A stretch of DNA of 64,000 nucleotides from Candidatus Coprovivens excrementavium (GTDB lineage Bacteria > Bacillota_I > Bacilli_A > RF39 > UBA660), in assembly GCA_944363975.1 (NCBI GenBank), contig CALVVU010000002.1, positions 62,001-126,000 of the forward strand, given 5' to 3'. How positions within the stretch are numbered: the stretch's first letter is position 1; each line of letters opens with the position of its first letter. Shown piece after piece: positions 9,388 to 17,786 of the stretch. The notes under the pieces were generated by a model. That model did no database searches. It saw only the letters and a list, made by a program, of their open reading frames with translations, and was not told the origin of the DNA. A program made the position numbers and the translations under genes.

Positions 9388-10760
9388 TTACTCACCTTAT
9401 TTATGTTATTTGATAATACTTTACTTCTCTTAGTTTCTTTATTCCTTCTAAAAAAAGTCTTTAATAGATAAATAGGTTCAAATGGTGCTATTGGAAACAT
9501 ATACGGTTCATCTAAAGTATTCATACTTACTAGATGAACTATTATAAAAAATAATCCTATAAAGAATCCATATAACCCAAATAATATAGCACTAAATAAT
9601 AAAAGAAAACGATAGTATCTTAAACCATCTATTACATCACCACTATTAAATACTAATCCTGTTACAAAAGTAATTCCTATAATAATAATCATAATTGGAC
9701 TAACAACATTAGCTGCTACTGCAGCTTCTCCTAATATCAAAGCTCCTAATATTGAGATAGAACTTCCATAATTAGATGGAAACCTAATATCACTTTCTCT
9801 AAGTATTGTACAAAGTAAAATCATAAATATCGCTTCAAATGCCGAAGGGAAGGGGACTCCACTTCTTCCAGCTTGAAAAGATAATAATAAATTAATCGGT
9901 ATCGATTCTGGATTATAATTAACTATTGAAATATACATAGCTGGCAATGTAATAGAAACAATAAAACATAAAAATCTTATTATTTTTAAAAAATTAACAT
10001 TAACAGATTTTACATACTTATCTGATTGAGGATTAATAAAATCGACAAAAAAAGCCGGCATAATTAACGCATAAGGAGAATTATCAGCTATTAAAACTAT
10101 TTTACCTTCTAATAAAGCTGAACATACTGTATCAGGTCTCTCTGTTTTTAAAATAGTAGGTAACGGATTAATACTAGGATTAAGTATTTGACTTAATATT
10201 TCTATATCTATTATTCCATCTATATCTATTCTTTCTAAACTCTTTTTAACTTTTTTAACATATTTCATCTTTGCTACATCATCTAAATATAATAAAGAAA
10301 CCTTATTCTTAGTCTTTCTTCCTAATGTATAATCTTCATTAATTAGATGTTCACTCCTAATTCTTCTTTTAATTAATCCTAGATTCATTAAAATACTTTC
10401 ATTAAAAGAATCTTTAGGTCCATTAACAGCTTTTTCTGCTAATGGTTCATTAACAGAACGATATAAATTTCCTTTGACTTCACAAACTAACATATCTTTA
10501 TCATCATATATTAAGGCAAATCCATTTAATAAATAATCTTTAACTAAGCGATAATCAGTTATATAAACTACCATCGGTCCACTAATAATATCTCTTAGAA
10601 AAAAATAATTTTTATTCAAAGTTATACCTCTAAATATATAATCATTTAGCTTATCACTACTACAAATACTCTCTAAAAAAACAACTCGAATATTATTTAT
10701 TTCTTTATATTTTAAGTCACTTGAATTATTAAAATCTTTTTTTAATTTCTGATATACCAT
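9384..10760 (-). CDS. gerAA: Spore germination receptor subunit A (GerAA)
   Basis: About 458 residues. A soluble N-terminal domain (1-235) is followed by the typical GerA membrane half, including PLPTILKTERPD, the short GRSGVPFPSAFEA motif and four to six spans. I place the start at ATG 10760 because GGTGA lies five bases upstream. The frame extends to a TTG at 10787 with no ribosome site. It is first in the gerAA-gerAC-gerAB operon, divergent from rlmD. The order A-C-B is less common than A-B-C. Confidence 0.92.
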   Translation of the reverse strand: MVYQKLKKDFNNSSDLKYKEINNIRVVFLESICSSDKLNDYIFRGITLNKNYFFLRDIISGPMVVYITDYRLVKDYLLNGFALIYDDKDMLVCEVKGNLYRSVNEPLAEKAVNGPKDSFNESILMNLGLIKRRIRSEHLINEDYTLGRKTKNKVSLLYLDDVAKMKYVKKVKKSLERIDIDGIIDIEILSQILNPSINPLPTILKTERPDTVCSALLEGKIVLIADNSPYALIMPAFFVDFINPQSDKYVKSVNVNFLKIIRFLCFIVSITLPAMYISIVNYNPESIPINLLLSFQAGRSGVPFPSAFEAIFMILLCTILRESDIRFPSNYGSSISILGALILGEAAVAANVVSPIMIIIIGITFVTGLVFNSGDVIDGLRYYRFLLLFSAILFGLYGFFIGLFFIIVHLVSMNTLDEPYMFPIAPFEPIYLLKTFFRRNKETKRSKVLSNNINKVSK

Positions 10761-10842
10761 ATATTTCACCATTAATAGTATTACCAAAAATTGCTAAAAT
10801 ATTATAAAATTTAAAAACAAACCCAAACTTATATATTTATAG

Positions 10843-10848
10843 TATAAT
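10843..10848 (+). promoter_or_regulatory. -10 element for rlmD
   Basis: TATAAT lies 19 bases before the rlmD start codon in the divergent intergenic region. No convincing -35 was found. Confidence 0.5.
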
Positions 10849-10867
10849 TACTTTAAGAGGTGTATCT

Positions 10868-12070
10868 ATGAACGAAGTAACTATTGAAAAATTAGATAAT
10901 CAAGGTAGGGGAATATGTTACTTAAATGATAAAATAACTTTCGTAAAAAATACTTTACCTGGTGAAATAGTATCTCTTAATATTACTAAAGAAACTAAAA
11001 AATATAATGAAGCTGAAGTTACTCAATATATTAAGAAAAGTCCTAATAGAATAGAAAGTCCATGTCCATATTTTAATGAATGTGGTGGTTGTGGCTTACT
11101 TCATAGTAAATATGAAGATACTCTAAAATACAAAAAAGAAAAATTAGAAAATATTTTATATAAATATGCTAATCTTAAATTAAATATTGATCTTATACCT
11201 AGTACTAATCAATTAGAATATCGTAATAAAATAACTTTAAAAATCATTAATAATAAAATAGGTTATTATAAACCTTCATCTCATGAATTAATAGAAATTA
11301 AAAAGTGCCTTCTAGCAGAACCAGCTATAAATAATTTTATTATAGATATACCTAAATTAAATATTAAAAATGGTGAAATAGTAATTCGTTCTAATTATAA
11401 TAATGAATTACTTATCTGGATAAAAACTAAAGATAAAATAAAACCTAATATACCTTATTTAAAAGAACATCATAAAATAGTAGGTATTATTTTAAATAGT
11501 CAACCTCTAGAAGGAGAAACTAGTTTTATAGAAATAATTAATCATCAACTATTTACTATATCATATGACTCTTTCTTTCAAATAAATAGAGATATCTGTT
11601 CTAAATTATTTAATCTAATTATCAAAGAAATAACTCCTAATGAAACAATATTAGATTTATATTGTGGAGTAGGTACACTAGGTATTAACGCTTCAAAGAA
11701 TGCCAAAAAAGCTTATGGAATTGAAATAGTTAAGAACGCAGTTTTAAATGCTATTACTAATTCTAAGATAAATAAAAGAGATAATATCTATTATATGTTA
11801 GGTGATGTATCAGTATGTTTACCTAAAATAAAAGATCAAATTGATACTATTATAGTCGATCCCCCACGTTCAGGTTTAGATAAATCTACTAAAGAAACAC
11901 TACTTACATTCAATGCTAATAAGATAATCTATGTTTCATGTGATCCTATGACTCTCGCCCGTGACTTAAAAGAACTAAGTACTAAATACAATATAACTAA
12001 CATCAAAGGTCTAGATATGTTTCCATTCACTCATCATATTGAATGCTTGGTCGTGCTTTATCGCCGCTGA
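10868..12070 (+). CDS. rlmD: 23S rRNA (uracil-5-)-methyltransferase, RlmD/RumA family
   Basis: 400 residues. An N-terminal TRAM domain (1-58) is followed by the iron-sulfur motif C-x5-C-x2-C (Cys66, 72, 75, with a later fourth Cys), then a Rossmann methyltransferase with LDLYCGVGTLG, VDPPRSG and the catalytic-Cys motif VSCDPMTLARDL. Family members methylate uridines of 23S rRNA using SAM. The protein ends FPFTHHIECLVVLYRR. The last codons (TTG GTC GTG CTT TAT CGC CGC TGA) are richer in G and C than the rest of the gene, as expected if the 3' end was replaced by an element inserted in frame. Two similar gene ends lie at 30818 and 31977. Whether the target is RlmC, RlmD or both is not decided. 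Confidence 0.93.
   Translation: MNEVTIEKLDNQGRGICYLNDKITFVKNTLPGEIVSLNITKETKKYNEAEVTQYIKKSPNRIESPCPYFNECGGCGLLHSKYEDTLKYKKEKLENILYKYANLKLNIDLIPSTNQLEYRNKITLKIINNKIGYYKPSSHELIEIKKCLLAEPAINNFIIDIPKLNIKNGEIVIRSNYNNELLIWIKTKDKIKPNIPYLKEHHKIVGIILNSQPLEGETSFIEIINHQLFTISYDSFFQINRDICSKLFNLIIKEITPNETILDLYCGVGTLGINASKNAKKAYGIEIVKNAVLNAITNSKINKRDNIYYMLGDVSVCLPKIKDQIDTIIVDPPRSGLDKSTKETLLTFNANKIIYVSCDPMTLARDLKELSTKYNITNIKGLDMFPFTHHIECLVVLYRR
12035..12070 (+). repeat. Left junction: first of three rlmD 3'-end sequences (attL candidate)
   Basis: The last 12 codons of rlmD read HIECLVVLYRR*. Copies with the same length and the same RR* end lie at 30818-30853 and 31977-32012 with no rlmD gene in front of them. 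The 3' end of rumA/rlmD is a known target of large serine recombinase elements. Confidence 0.7.
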
Positions 12071-12124
12071 GGCTAGGTAAAACCAGGGCAAACTACTTAT
12101 CTAGTGGTATCTGAAAAAAGTGCT

Positions 12125-12165
12125 AAAAAAACACTAAAAAATGCAAATTTTAGTGTTTTTTTATT
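12125..12165 (+). terminator. Intrinsic terminator after rlmD
   Basis: AAAAAACACTAAAA (12125-12138) pairs with TTTTAGTGTTTTTT (12148-12161), followed by more T. It lies just inside the left end of the island. Confidence 0.85.
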
Positions 12166-12358
12166 TTTCTACAAGAAGGGGGACTGTGGAAGATATGTTT
12201 AAACATTCAACCATAGACTACTGTTCATACTATTAATATATAATTAAGTTGTTATAAATAATTATTATATATAAGTGTATGAAATACGCTTTTCTTTTTA
12301 CTGCTATTGTGATACCCTAATAACGGTAGAGGCAATAAAAGGTAAAAGGAGAGTTTTT

Positions 12359-14077
12359 ATGACTGAAGAAATACAATTTAGTATTTATAAAATATCACCA
12401 GAGTTAGTAATAAAAAATAATAATAATATTGACTCAAATACTAATATAGAAGATATGTTAGATATTCTTTTAGACAATATATTTAAAGGTACAAATAAGC
12501 CGCCTAAGGATAAAGCTGTATTATTTGCTAAAGACGGATATAAAGGTGTACTTATAAAAAAGAAAAGAAATCCTGCTTGGGAAGGATTAATTGGAAATTT
12601 AATGGGAGTGACAAAGCCAGAAAGCAAAGAATTAATCATTAATGAGTCGGTTTCATTCATATTATTTAAAATAGTAAATAATGAACTATATGCAACAACA
12701 GGTGGCTATGGCAGTAGTTATTTGGATAAAATAAAAGAAAAAGGATATGGTAAAGATTTAACTCCAAAAATAACACAAAACACAGATATGATTATTAAAG
12801 GAATTACAGAGTACAATATTTCAGGTGATAATGTAGCAACCAAGAAAACAAAAAAAGGAATATCTTCAGTAGCACAAGAAAGTGAAAGTACTAAAATACC
12901 AAGTGAATTTTCATTAATAGTTGATTCATCTTTCTTAAATGTATTTGGACTAGATATTGAAGATAACAAAAAAGTAAGTATAGATAACGGAGATTCTATA
13001 AAAATAAGAAAAAAGATTTCATTAGAAGATCTGACAACTGTATTAGAATGCCTAAATCAAATAGAGAAGAATCCAGATAATTATCAGTTAGGGTATCTAA
13101 TTCCAATTAAAGGAAGATATAAAAAATCAGATCTAGATAATGAATTATGGAATTCTATGTTAAGTCAAAAAAGATATGCAGAAATATTTCCAGAAACTTC
13201 AGAAGACTATCTAAAAAATAGTAATGAATATGTTATAGAATATTCTGGAGAAGAAGTAAGAAAAGATTCTCCAGTTATCATAGAAGATATGTGGGAATTA
13301 TTATCACGAGTAACAAATAGAAATCCATCAAAAAGTTCGGTAAAAGAAATAGTAACAAAAGGTAATGTGAAAGCTATTGATGAAAATTTACATTTGACCT
13401 TATCTAAACCTATATATGATTGTTTAAAATGTAGCTTAGAATATGCCGAAAAAACTTTCTATTTATTAAACGGCCAATGGTACATGTATGATGTTAATAA
13501 ATACCGAATAATAAAGGAGAATTATGTTTCGCTTTTCAAGAAAAACAAGGAAAGATTATGCAACCTTAATTTAGTTAATAAATATGGTTTATTAAAACCA
13601 ACAATTAGTAATGAAGATTCTTATAACAAATCATTTAAGGAAAGCAACAACATTATTGTTACTCATCCCAAAAAATTAAAGATGGTAGAACCATGTGATC
13701 TTATCTTTTGGGATACGGAGAGAGTATATTTAATGTGTAATAAGTCGTATATGGATGGAACAGGTGTCAGGGACCTAGAAGGTCAAATATCAACTTCTGC
13801 ATCAATAATAGAAGGAATATTACTTGATGAAAAAAATAAGAAACTATTAAAAGGATATTATAAACAATTAGAGCAAGAGCAAAAAAACAAAATAACAGAA
13901 GAAGAGTTTTGTAACCTATTTAATAAAAGAATAACTTATATAGCAGGTTTTTCTGAAAACTTTACAGATAAAACGACATCAGTGTATTGTCAAGCTTTAC
14001 TATACGAATTATCAGTTGAATTAAGAAAAAAAGAATTTGATTTAATAATCATGAACTATAAAAAAGAAACCAAATAA
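12359..14077 (+). CDS. TIGR04141-like sporadically distributed protein (DUF6119 candidate)
   Basis: 572 residues from ATG 12359, which has an AAAGGAGA ribosome site; the open frame runs back to 12275 without support. Features that recall TIGR04141/DUF6119 proteins are the N-terminal FSIYKI strand, the LYATTGGYGSSYL motif near residue 110, the FGLDIE segment, and the C-terminal DLIFWDTERVYLMCNKSYMDG and SASIIEGILL blocks. The function of that family is unknown; its patchy distribution on mobile DNA suggests defence or element maintenance, which is inference. It is the first gene of the island and has its own terminator. The family call is from memory of motifs only. Confidence 0.55.
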   Translation: MTEEIQFSIYKISPELVIKNNNNIDSNTNIEDMLDILLDNIFKGTNKPPKDKAVLFAKDGYKGVLIKKKRNPAWEGLIGNLMGVTKPESKELIINESVSFILFKIVNNELYATTGGYGSSYLDKIKEKGYGKDLTPKITQNTDMIIKGITEYNISGDNVATKKTKKGISSVAQESESTKIPSEFSLIVDSSFLNVFGLDIEDNKKVSIDNGDSIKIRKKISLEDLTTVLECLNQIEKNPDNYQLGYLIPIKGRYKKSDLDNELWNSMLSQKRYAEIFPETSEDYLKNSNEYVIEYSGEEVRKDSPVIIEDMWELLSRVTNRNPSKSSVKEIVTKGNVKAIDENLHLTLSKPIYDCLKCSLEYAEKTFYLLNGQWYMYDVNKYRIIKENYVSLFKKNKERLCNLNLVNKYGLLKPTISNEDSYNKSFKESNNIIVTHPKKLKMVEPCDLIFWDTERVYLMCNKSYMDGTGVRDLEGQISTSASIIEGILLDEKNKKLLKGYYKQLEQEQKNKITEEEFCNLFNKRITYIAGFSENFTDKTTSVYCQALLYELSVELRKKEFDLIIMNYKKETK

Positions 14078-14091
14078 GGTTTCTTTTTTTT
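14061..14091 (+). terminator. Intrinsic terminator
   Basis: AAAAAGAAACC (14061-14071) pairs with GGTTTCTTTTT (14078-14088) and runs into further T. It overlaps the stop codon of the TIGR04141-like gene. Confidence 0.85.
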
Positions 14092-14105
14092 GAAAGGATG
14101 ATAAA

Positions 14106-14156
14106 ATGACAAAAATAATTGCAATAGCTAATCAAAAAGGTGGCGTAGGTAAATGA
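14106..14156 (+). pseudogene. parA: parA stub truncated by an IS element
   Basis: The first 16 codons of a ParA/Soj ATPase, MTKIIAIANQKGGVGK, are intact behind a good ribosome site (GAAAGGATG). The frame stops inside the deviant Walker A motif because the left end of an IS3-family element begins at 14154 and supplies a TGA. The rest of parA does not resume after the IS right end at 15554, so the insertion was accompanied or followed by loss of the remaining gene. ParA would have served partition or maintenance of the ancestral plasmid or element. Confidence 0.85.
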
Positions 14157-14199
14157 TATGAACCCCGTTTCTTGGACAAAATAGAAACGAGGTTTTTAT

Positions 14200-14706
14200 A
14201 TGTCAAAATTAAGTTATGAAGATAAAATTAGTTTATATAGAGAAAAAAAAGAAGGAATATCAGTGAAAAGTTTATCAAGGAAATATAATATACGTGAGAA
14301 TATAATCAACTATATGGTAAGTTTAATAGATAAACATGGAATAGATATTTTAAGAACATCAAAAAATAAAGAACATCCAAAATATGAAAAAGAAGAAGCA
14401 ATCAATCGAGTTTTAATAAATGGTGAAGCAGTATGGACAGTAGCTATTGATATGGGATTACTAAGTTATAGAATGTTACAAAATTGGATTAAAAAATATA
14501 AAGAAAACGGATATAATATAGTTGAACGAAAGCGAGGTCGGCCAACTATGCCTAAAGTTACTAAGGAAAAGAAAAATGAAACAAAAGATGAGAAAATAAA
14601 AAGACTTGAAGAAGAAAATCTATATTTGAAAGCTGAGCTAGAATACTCAAAAAAATTGAGAGCTGTAGTTCAAGCAAGGAAGAATCGACAACAGAAGAAA
14701 AAGTAA
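14200..14706 (+). CDS. IS3-family transposase orfA
   Basis: 168 residues. Two helix-turn-helix segments (EKISVKSLSRKYNI-like near the N terminus, then AVWTVAIDMGLLSYRMLQNWIKKYKENG) are followed by a basic linker and a leucine-zipper-like coiled coil (IKRLEEENLYLKAELEYSKKL). The gene ends in an A-rich AAAAAG slippery sequence just before the stop. In this family a -1 ribosomal shift there produces the OrfAB transposase, which binds the terminal repeats. Confidence 0.88.
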   Translation: MSKLSYEDKISLYREKKEGISVKSLSRKYNIRENIINYMVSLIDKHGIDILRTSKNKEHPKYEKEEAINRVLINGEAVWTVAIDMGLLSYRMLQNWIKKYKENGYNIVERKRGRPTMPKVTKEKKNETKDEKIKRLEEENLYLKAELEYSKKLRAVVQARKNRQQKKK

Positions 14707-15514
14707 GCGTTGTCAGTGAACTACGGCTAAACTATCCATTAAAGATTCTTCTACCAATATCTGGTCTAGCTAAATCAGTATATTATTATACTTTATCTAA
14801 AACAGATAAAGATGATAAAAAGAAAGATATGGTTATCGTAGAATTACCTTAGAATTAAGAAATCAAGGATATCATGTTAACCATAAGAAGGTATATAGGA
14901 TAATGGTTGAATTAGGGTTAAAGCCTCTAAAAAGAAACAGAAGAAAATACTCTTCTTATAAAGGAACAGTCGGTCAAATAGCCGATAATCTTATTGAAAG
15001 AGATTTTGATGCACATAAACCAAATGAGAAATGGTATACAGATGTAACAGAGTTTAATCTTAGAGGAGAGAAAATTTATTTGTCACCAATAATTGATGGC
15101 TTTAATCAGGAAGTAGTCTCTCATAATATTTCTAAATCCCCTAATTTGGAACAAATAGACGATATGCCTAATAAAGCATTTGATAAAACTGATGATAAAG
15201 ATTTAGAAAATTTAATATTTCATTCAGATCAAGGATGGCAATATCAACATAAGTCTTATCAACAGAGGTTGAAAAATAAAGGCATAAAACAAAGTATGTC
15301 CAGGAAAGGTAATAGTATGGATAATGGGTTAATGGAAAACTTTTTTAGAATATTAAAAACAGAAATGTTTTATGACCAAGAAGATAAATATGAAACGTTA
15401 GATGATTTAATAAAAGCCATAGATGACTATATCAATTACTATAATTATGATAGAATTAAAGTGAAATTAAAAGGATTGTCTCCTATAAATTACAGGTTAC
15501 AATCCTCTAATTAG
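14700..15514 (+). pseudogene. IS3-family transposase orfB, internally deleted and frameshifted
   Basis: Reading -1 from the slippery site gives EKVSVVSELRLNYPLKILLP and continues to KDDKKKDM near 14829. The protein then continues in another frame as GYRRITLELRNQGYHVNHKKVYRIM through to 15514. A typical orfB has about 15-20 more residues between these parts, so a small out-of-frame deletion seems to have occurred near 14826-14832. The DDE catalytic residues remain (WYTDVTEF, FHSDQGWQY, MENFFRILKTEMF). It is probably inactive without a second in-trans copy. Confidence 0.8.
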
Positions 15515-15565
15515 AAAATATTTATAAACTGTCCAACTTTTGGGGTTCAGTTCAATTTTTTCATT

Positions 15566-16009
15566 CTACTTAATTCTTTTTCTATTAAATAATTCATCAA
15601 TTGAAAAAGGCTTATATACTTTTGTTAAATCGTATAGAAAACTAGTAGGAATAATATTAATTCCAGTTTCGTAATGAGTGTAATTATTTTGATTAGTCTT
15701 TAGTTTCTCTGCAACTTGTTCTTGTGTCATATTATTCATAATTCTTAAAGTTTTAAGATTTCTAGCTAAAGTTGGCAAATTTATTTGTATTTTATCAAAA
15801 AGAACATTTTTAGGTACTAAACCAAAAATGTAATCTAAACTATAATTAAATAAATTAGCAAATTCGATTAATCTTTTAATAGGAATCCAATCTTTTCTAT
15901 TTTCCCATCCAGATATTGTAGAAGAGTGGACACCTAAAATTTTAGCAAGTTCTATTTGAGTCATATTTAATTCGTATTCACGAATAGCCTTAAATTTATT
16001 AACAACCAT
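15566..16009 (-). CDS. Two-domain XRE-type repressor
   Basis: 147 residues from ATG 16009, which has an AGGTGA site five bases upstream; a GTG at 16018 is less likely. There are two Cro/C1 helix-turn-helix domains in tandem: residues 5-60 (MTQIELAKILGVHSSTISGWEN) and 75-130 (MTQEQVAEKLKTNQNNYTHYETG). There is no membrane span or protease domain. It is divergent from the membrane-anchored regulator at 16191, and the intergenic space holds two inverted repeats likely to be its operators. It resembles phage or element repressors that control excision or lysis genes. Confidence 0.85.
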   Translation of the reverse strand: MVVNKFKAIREYELNMTQIELAKILGVHSSTISGWENRKDWIPIKRLIEFANLFNYSLDYIFGLVPKNVLFDKIQINLPTLARNLKTLRIMNNMTQEQVAEKLKTNQNNYTHYETGINIIPTSFLYDLTKVYKPFSIDELFNRKRIK

Positions 16010-16020
16010 TTCATTCACCT

Positions 16021-16034
16021 GAAATAATTATTTC
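16021..16034. promoter_or_regulatory. Perfect 14-bp palindrome, operator candidate
   Basis: GAAATAATTATTTC is a perfect dyad directly upstream of the repressor start, a suitable position for autoregulation by the XRE protein. Confidence 0.5.
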
Positions 16035-16053
16035 ATTGAAAAATCCAAAAAAA

Positions 16054-16101
16054 TGTAATTTAGGGGAAATAGAGTATTTGGCTTAATCCCTCTAAATTAC
16101 A
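16054..16101. promoter_or_regulatory. Long inverted repeat between divergent regulators
   Basis: TGTAATTTAG (16054-16063) is the exact reverse complement of CTAAATTACA (16092-16101); GGG (16064-16066) and CCC (16088-16090) extend the stem past a one-base bulge. The loop is 21 bases. It could be a paired operator for the XRE repressor or a cruciform; no T-run follows, so it is not a terminator. Confidence 0.6.
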
Positions 16102-16190
16102 GGGAAAAATAGCGGTTGAACCAATTGTATAAAAAAAAGAGACGTTTGAATTTTAAAAAAATGTGATAGTTTAAAAGCAAAGGTGATTAT

Positions 16191-16925
16191 ATGCAATTAG
16201 ATTCAATTGGAAAATTTATAGCCGAATTAAGAAAGAAAAAAGGATTAACGCAAAAAGAACTAGGTGAAATACTGAGCATAGACAATAGAATTATTTCAAA
16301 ATGGGAAAATGGAAGGTATGCACCAGACATAACAGTGTTAAAAGAATTAAGTACCGTATTAGGTGTTACAGTAACAGAACTTTTAGAAGGAAAGAAAAAT
16401 ACGGATAATGAATTTGTTCAAGATGAAATAGCATTGAAAAGTTTAAAGTATTATACCAAACAAACTCAAAAGAGAAATATAAGGGTATCATTAATTATAA
16501 TCATCTCTTTAATATTTATATTTGCAGTTATTTTTGGAATAATAAAATATAACGAATGGCATGCTGAAAATGTCCAAAGTTTAATTAATGAAGTGTATGA
16601 TTTTGATGGATTTATTGTTTATAACAAGAAAAAAACAATAATCTTATTTAATAATTTTATATATAAAGATGAAAAGATGGGGACTAATATGGAACCAATC
16701 ATCAATAAAATAAAAATATCTGTTTTTTACAAAGAAAAATTAATTGATGTTAAAAATATCGATTACGAAAAAGACGTATTATTAAGCGATGCACTAAGAA
16801 ATGTATCGATATTTATAGACAGTAATGAAATAAAGTATTCATCTAAAAGTTATTTAAAAATAAAAGTGGATTACTCGGATAAAAGTAACAATGAAAAAAC
16901 TAGTCATATAATTAAAGTAAAATAA
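16191..16925 (+). CDS. Membrane-anchored XRE regulator (island copy)
   Basis: 244 residues. An N-terminal Cro/C1 helix-turn-helix (residues 8-65, GLTQKELGEILSIDNRIISKWENG) is followed by a linker, one membrane span (about 97-119) and an external domain of about 120 residues with the pattern DGFIVY, FIYKDEKMGT. Two paralogues with the same layout lie at 43933 and 59799; their external domains share a DGYL...I-x-Y-x-D...GT core. Like the 59799 copy, this one is followed by a secreted protein gene. The layout suggests a one-component sensor whose outer domain detects a ligand and whose DNA-binding domain acts at the membrane. The ligand is unknown. Confidence 0.8.
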   Translation: MQLDSIGKFIAELRKKKGLTQKELGEILSIDNRIISKWENGRYAPDITVLKELSTVLGVTVTELLEGKKNTDNEFVQDEIALKSLKYYTKQTQKRNIRVSLIIIISLIFIFAVIFGIIKYNEWHAENVQSLINEVYDFDGFIVYNKKKTIILFNNFIYKDEKMGTNMEPIINKIKISVFYKEKLIDVKNIDYEKDVLLSDALRNVSIFIDSNEIKYSSKSYLKIKVDYSDKSNNEKTSHIIKVK

Positions 16926-16928
16926 AGG

Positions 16929-16954
16929 AATTCGCTATTTGAGCGAATTTTTTT
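16929..16954 (+). terminator. Intrinsic terminator
   Basis: AATTCGCT (16929-16936) pairs with AGCGAATT (16942-16949), followed by T. A second TCGCC...GCGA motif follows at once. Related hairpins close other units of the island (19098, 25973, 26149). Confidence 0.8.
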
Positions 16955-17021
16955 CGCCAAATAAGCGATTTATAATAAATAAATTCATTCATATAATTAT
17001 TACCAAGAAAGGAGGTAAAGT

Positions 17022-17762
17022 ATGAAACGTAGTTTATTTATTTTTTTAATGGTGTTAGGAATTTTAGTATTTCCTAAAATTGCAAAAGCTGAAACAGAAT
17101 TAGTTTTAGCAGAAACAACAAAATATTACAAAACAATAACATTTCTAGGAACAACTAATACTTATAGTTTAAACAATAACTCAATATCAACGACAACTGA
17201 AATAACAGAAGAAGAATATAACAACAGCAATGTACTATTAAGAACGAATAGTTCAACAACTATCGAAACAACTTATAAGAAGATGACTGCAACAATAACT
17301 GCTAATGGTAACTACTATAGATATAAGAATCGATTAGTTTGGAAGAATATACCTAAAGTAAGAAGTTATGACATTATAGGAATCGGTTTTCAAACATCAG
17401 TAAAAGTAAAAGGAGATACGCATTTTAGTCAAACATATTGTGTTGTAAGTAATGGTTGTACGACAACAACAACAAATTATCCTAAAATATTTGCTAATGG
17501 TGCAGGGACATCTTTTAAAATTCCTACTGGTGATTTATATCAACTAGACCAAACTTTTTATTTTGATGTAGAAAAAAATACACAATATACAATAATAAAT
17601 CAAACAATAAACGGAGATTATGCACATGCTACAAGCAGTATTTCGTTAGCTAATTCAAAAAAATACGTTATGGATTTAGATAAGCTTGAATTAGAAAATA
17701 GCATAGTGGATAAATACGATACTATTTCAAGTGCTGAGGCCACTTGGAGTGGAACATGGTAA
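17022..17762 (+). CDS. Secreted protein of the XRE-anchored cassette (island copy)
   Basis: 246 residues with a clear signal peptide (KRSLFIFLMVLGILVF, cleaved near AKA-E). The mature part is strand-rich and threonine-rich. It shares with the protein at 60718 the motifs AETTKYYKT near the N terminus, YKK, a VWKNIPKVRSYDIIGIGF block (about residues 110-125), DYAHAT, and a C-terminal aromatic end (TWSGTW here, YWEGRW there). I do not recognise the family. The ribosome site AAAGGAGGTAAAG is nearly identical in the two cassettes. It follows the membrane-anchored regulator and precedes the holin, so it may be a cell-surface or released ligand or effector. Confidence 0.75.
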   Translation: MKRSLFIFLMVLGILVFPKIAKAETELVLAETTKYYKTITFLGTTNTYSLNNNSISTTTEITEEEYNNSNVLLRTNSSTTIETTYKKMTATITANGNYYRYKNRLVWKNIPKVRSYDIIGIGFQTSVKVKGDTHFSQTYCVVSNGCTTTTTNYPKIFANGAGTSFKIPTGDLYQLDQTFYFDVEKNTQYTIINQTINGDYAHATSSISLANSKKYVMDLDKLELENSIVDKYDTISSAEATWSGTW

Positions 17763-17786
17763 TAACAGAAAAGGAAGTATTAGAAA

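Larger units (their letters stand above)
14154..15554 (+). mobile_element. IS3-family insertion sequence (IS150-like), 1401 bp, defective
   Basis: The imperfect 25-bp terminal inverted repeats are at 14154-14178 and 15530-15554. Both share TGAACCCC and TTGGACA blocks and begin with TGA. Inside are orfA with a helix-turn-helix and orfB with a DDE domain, in the -1 frame arrangement typical of IS3. orfB carries a second, disabling frame change. No matching target duplication is visible (AAA on the left, ATT on the right), consistent with loss of flanking DNA. Confidence 0.88.

Noticed and set aside
12275-12358. Upstream extension of the TIGR04141-like frame (28 extra codons)
   Set aside because: No ribosome site at 12275, while AAAGGAGA precedes ATG 12359 at a proper distance.
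12071-12358. tRNA-like sequence at the left end of the island
   Set aside because: The G+C-richer segment (12071-12110) does not fold as a cloverleaf and has no anticodon or acceptor arms; no tRNA gene was found in the window.
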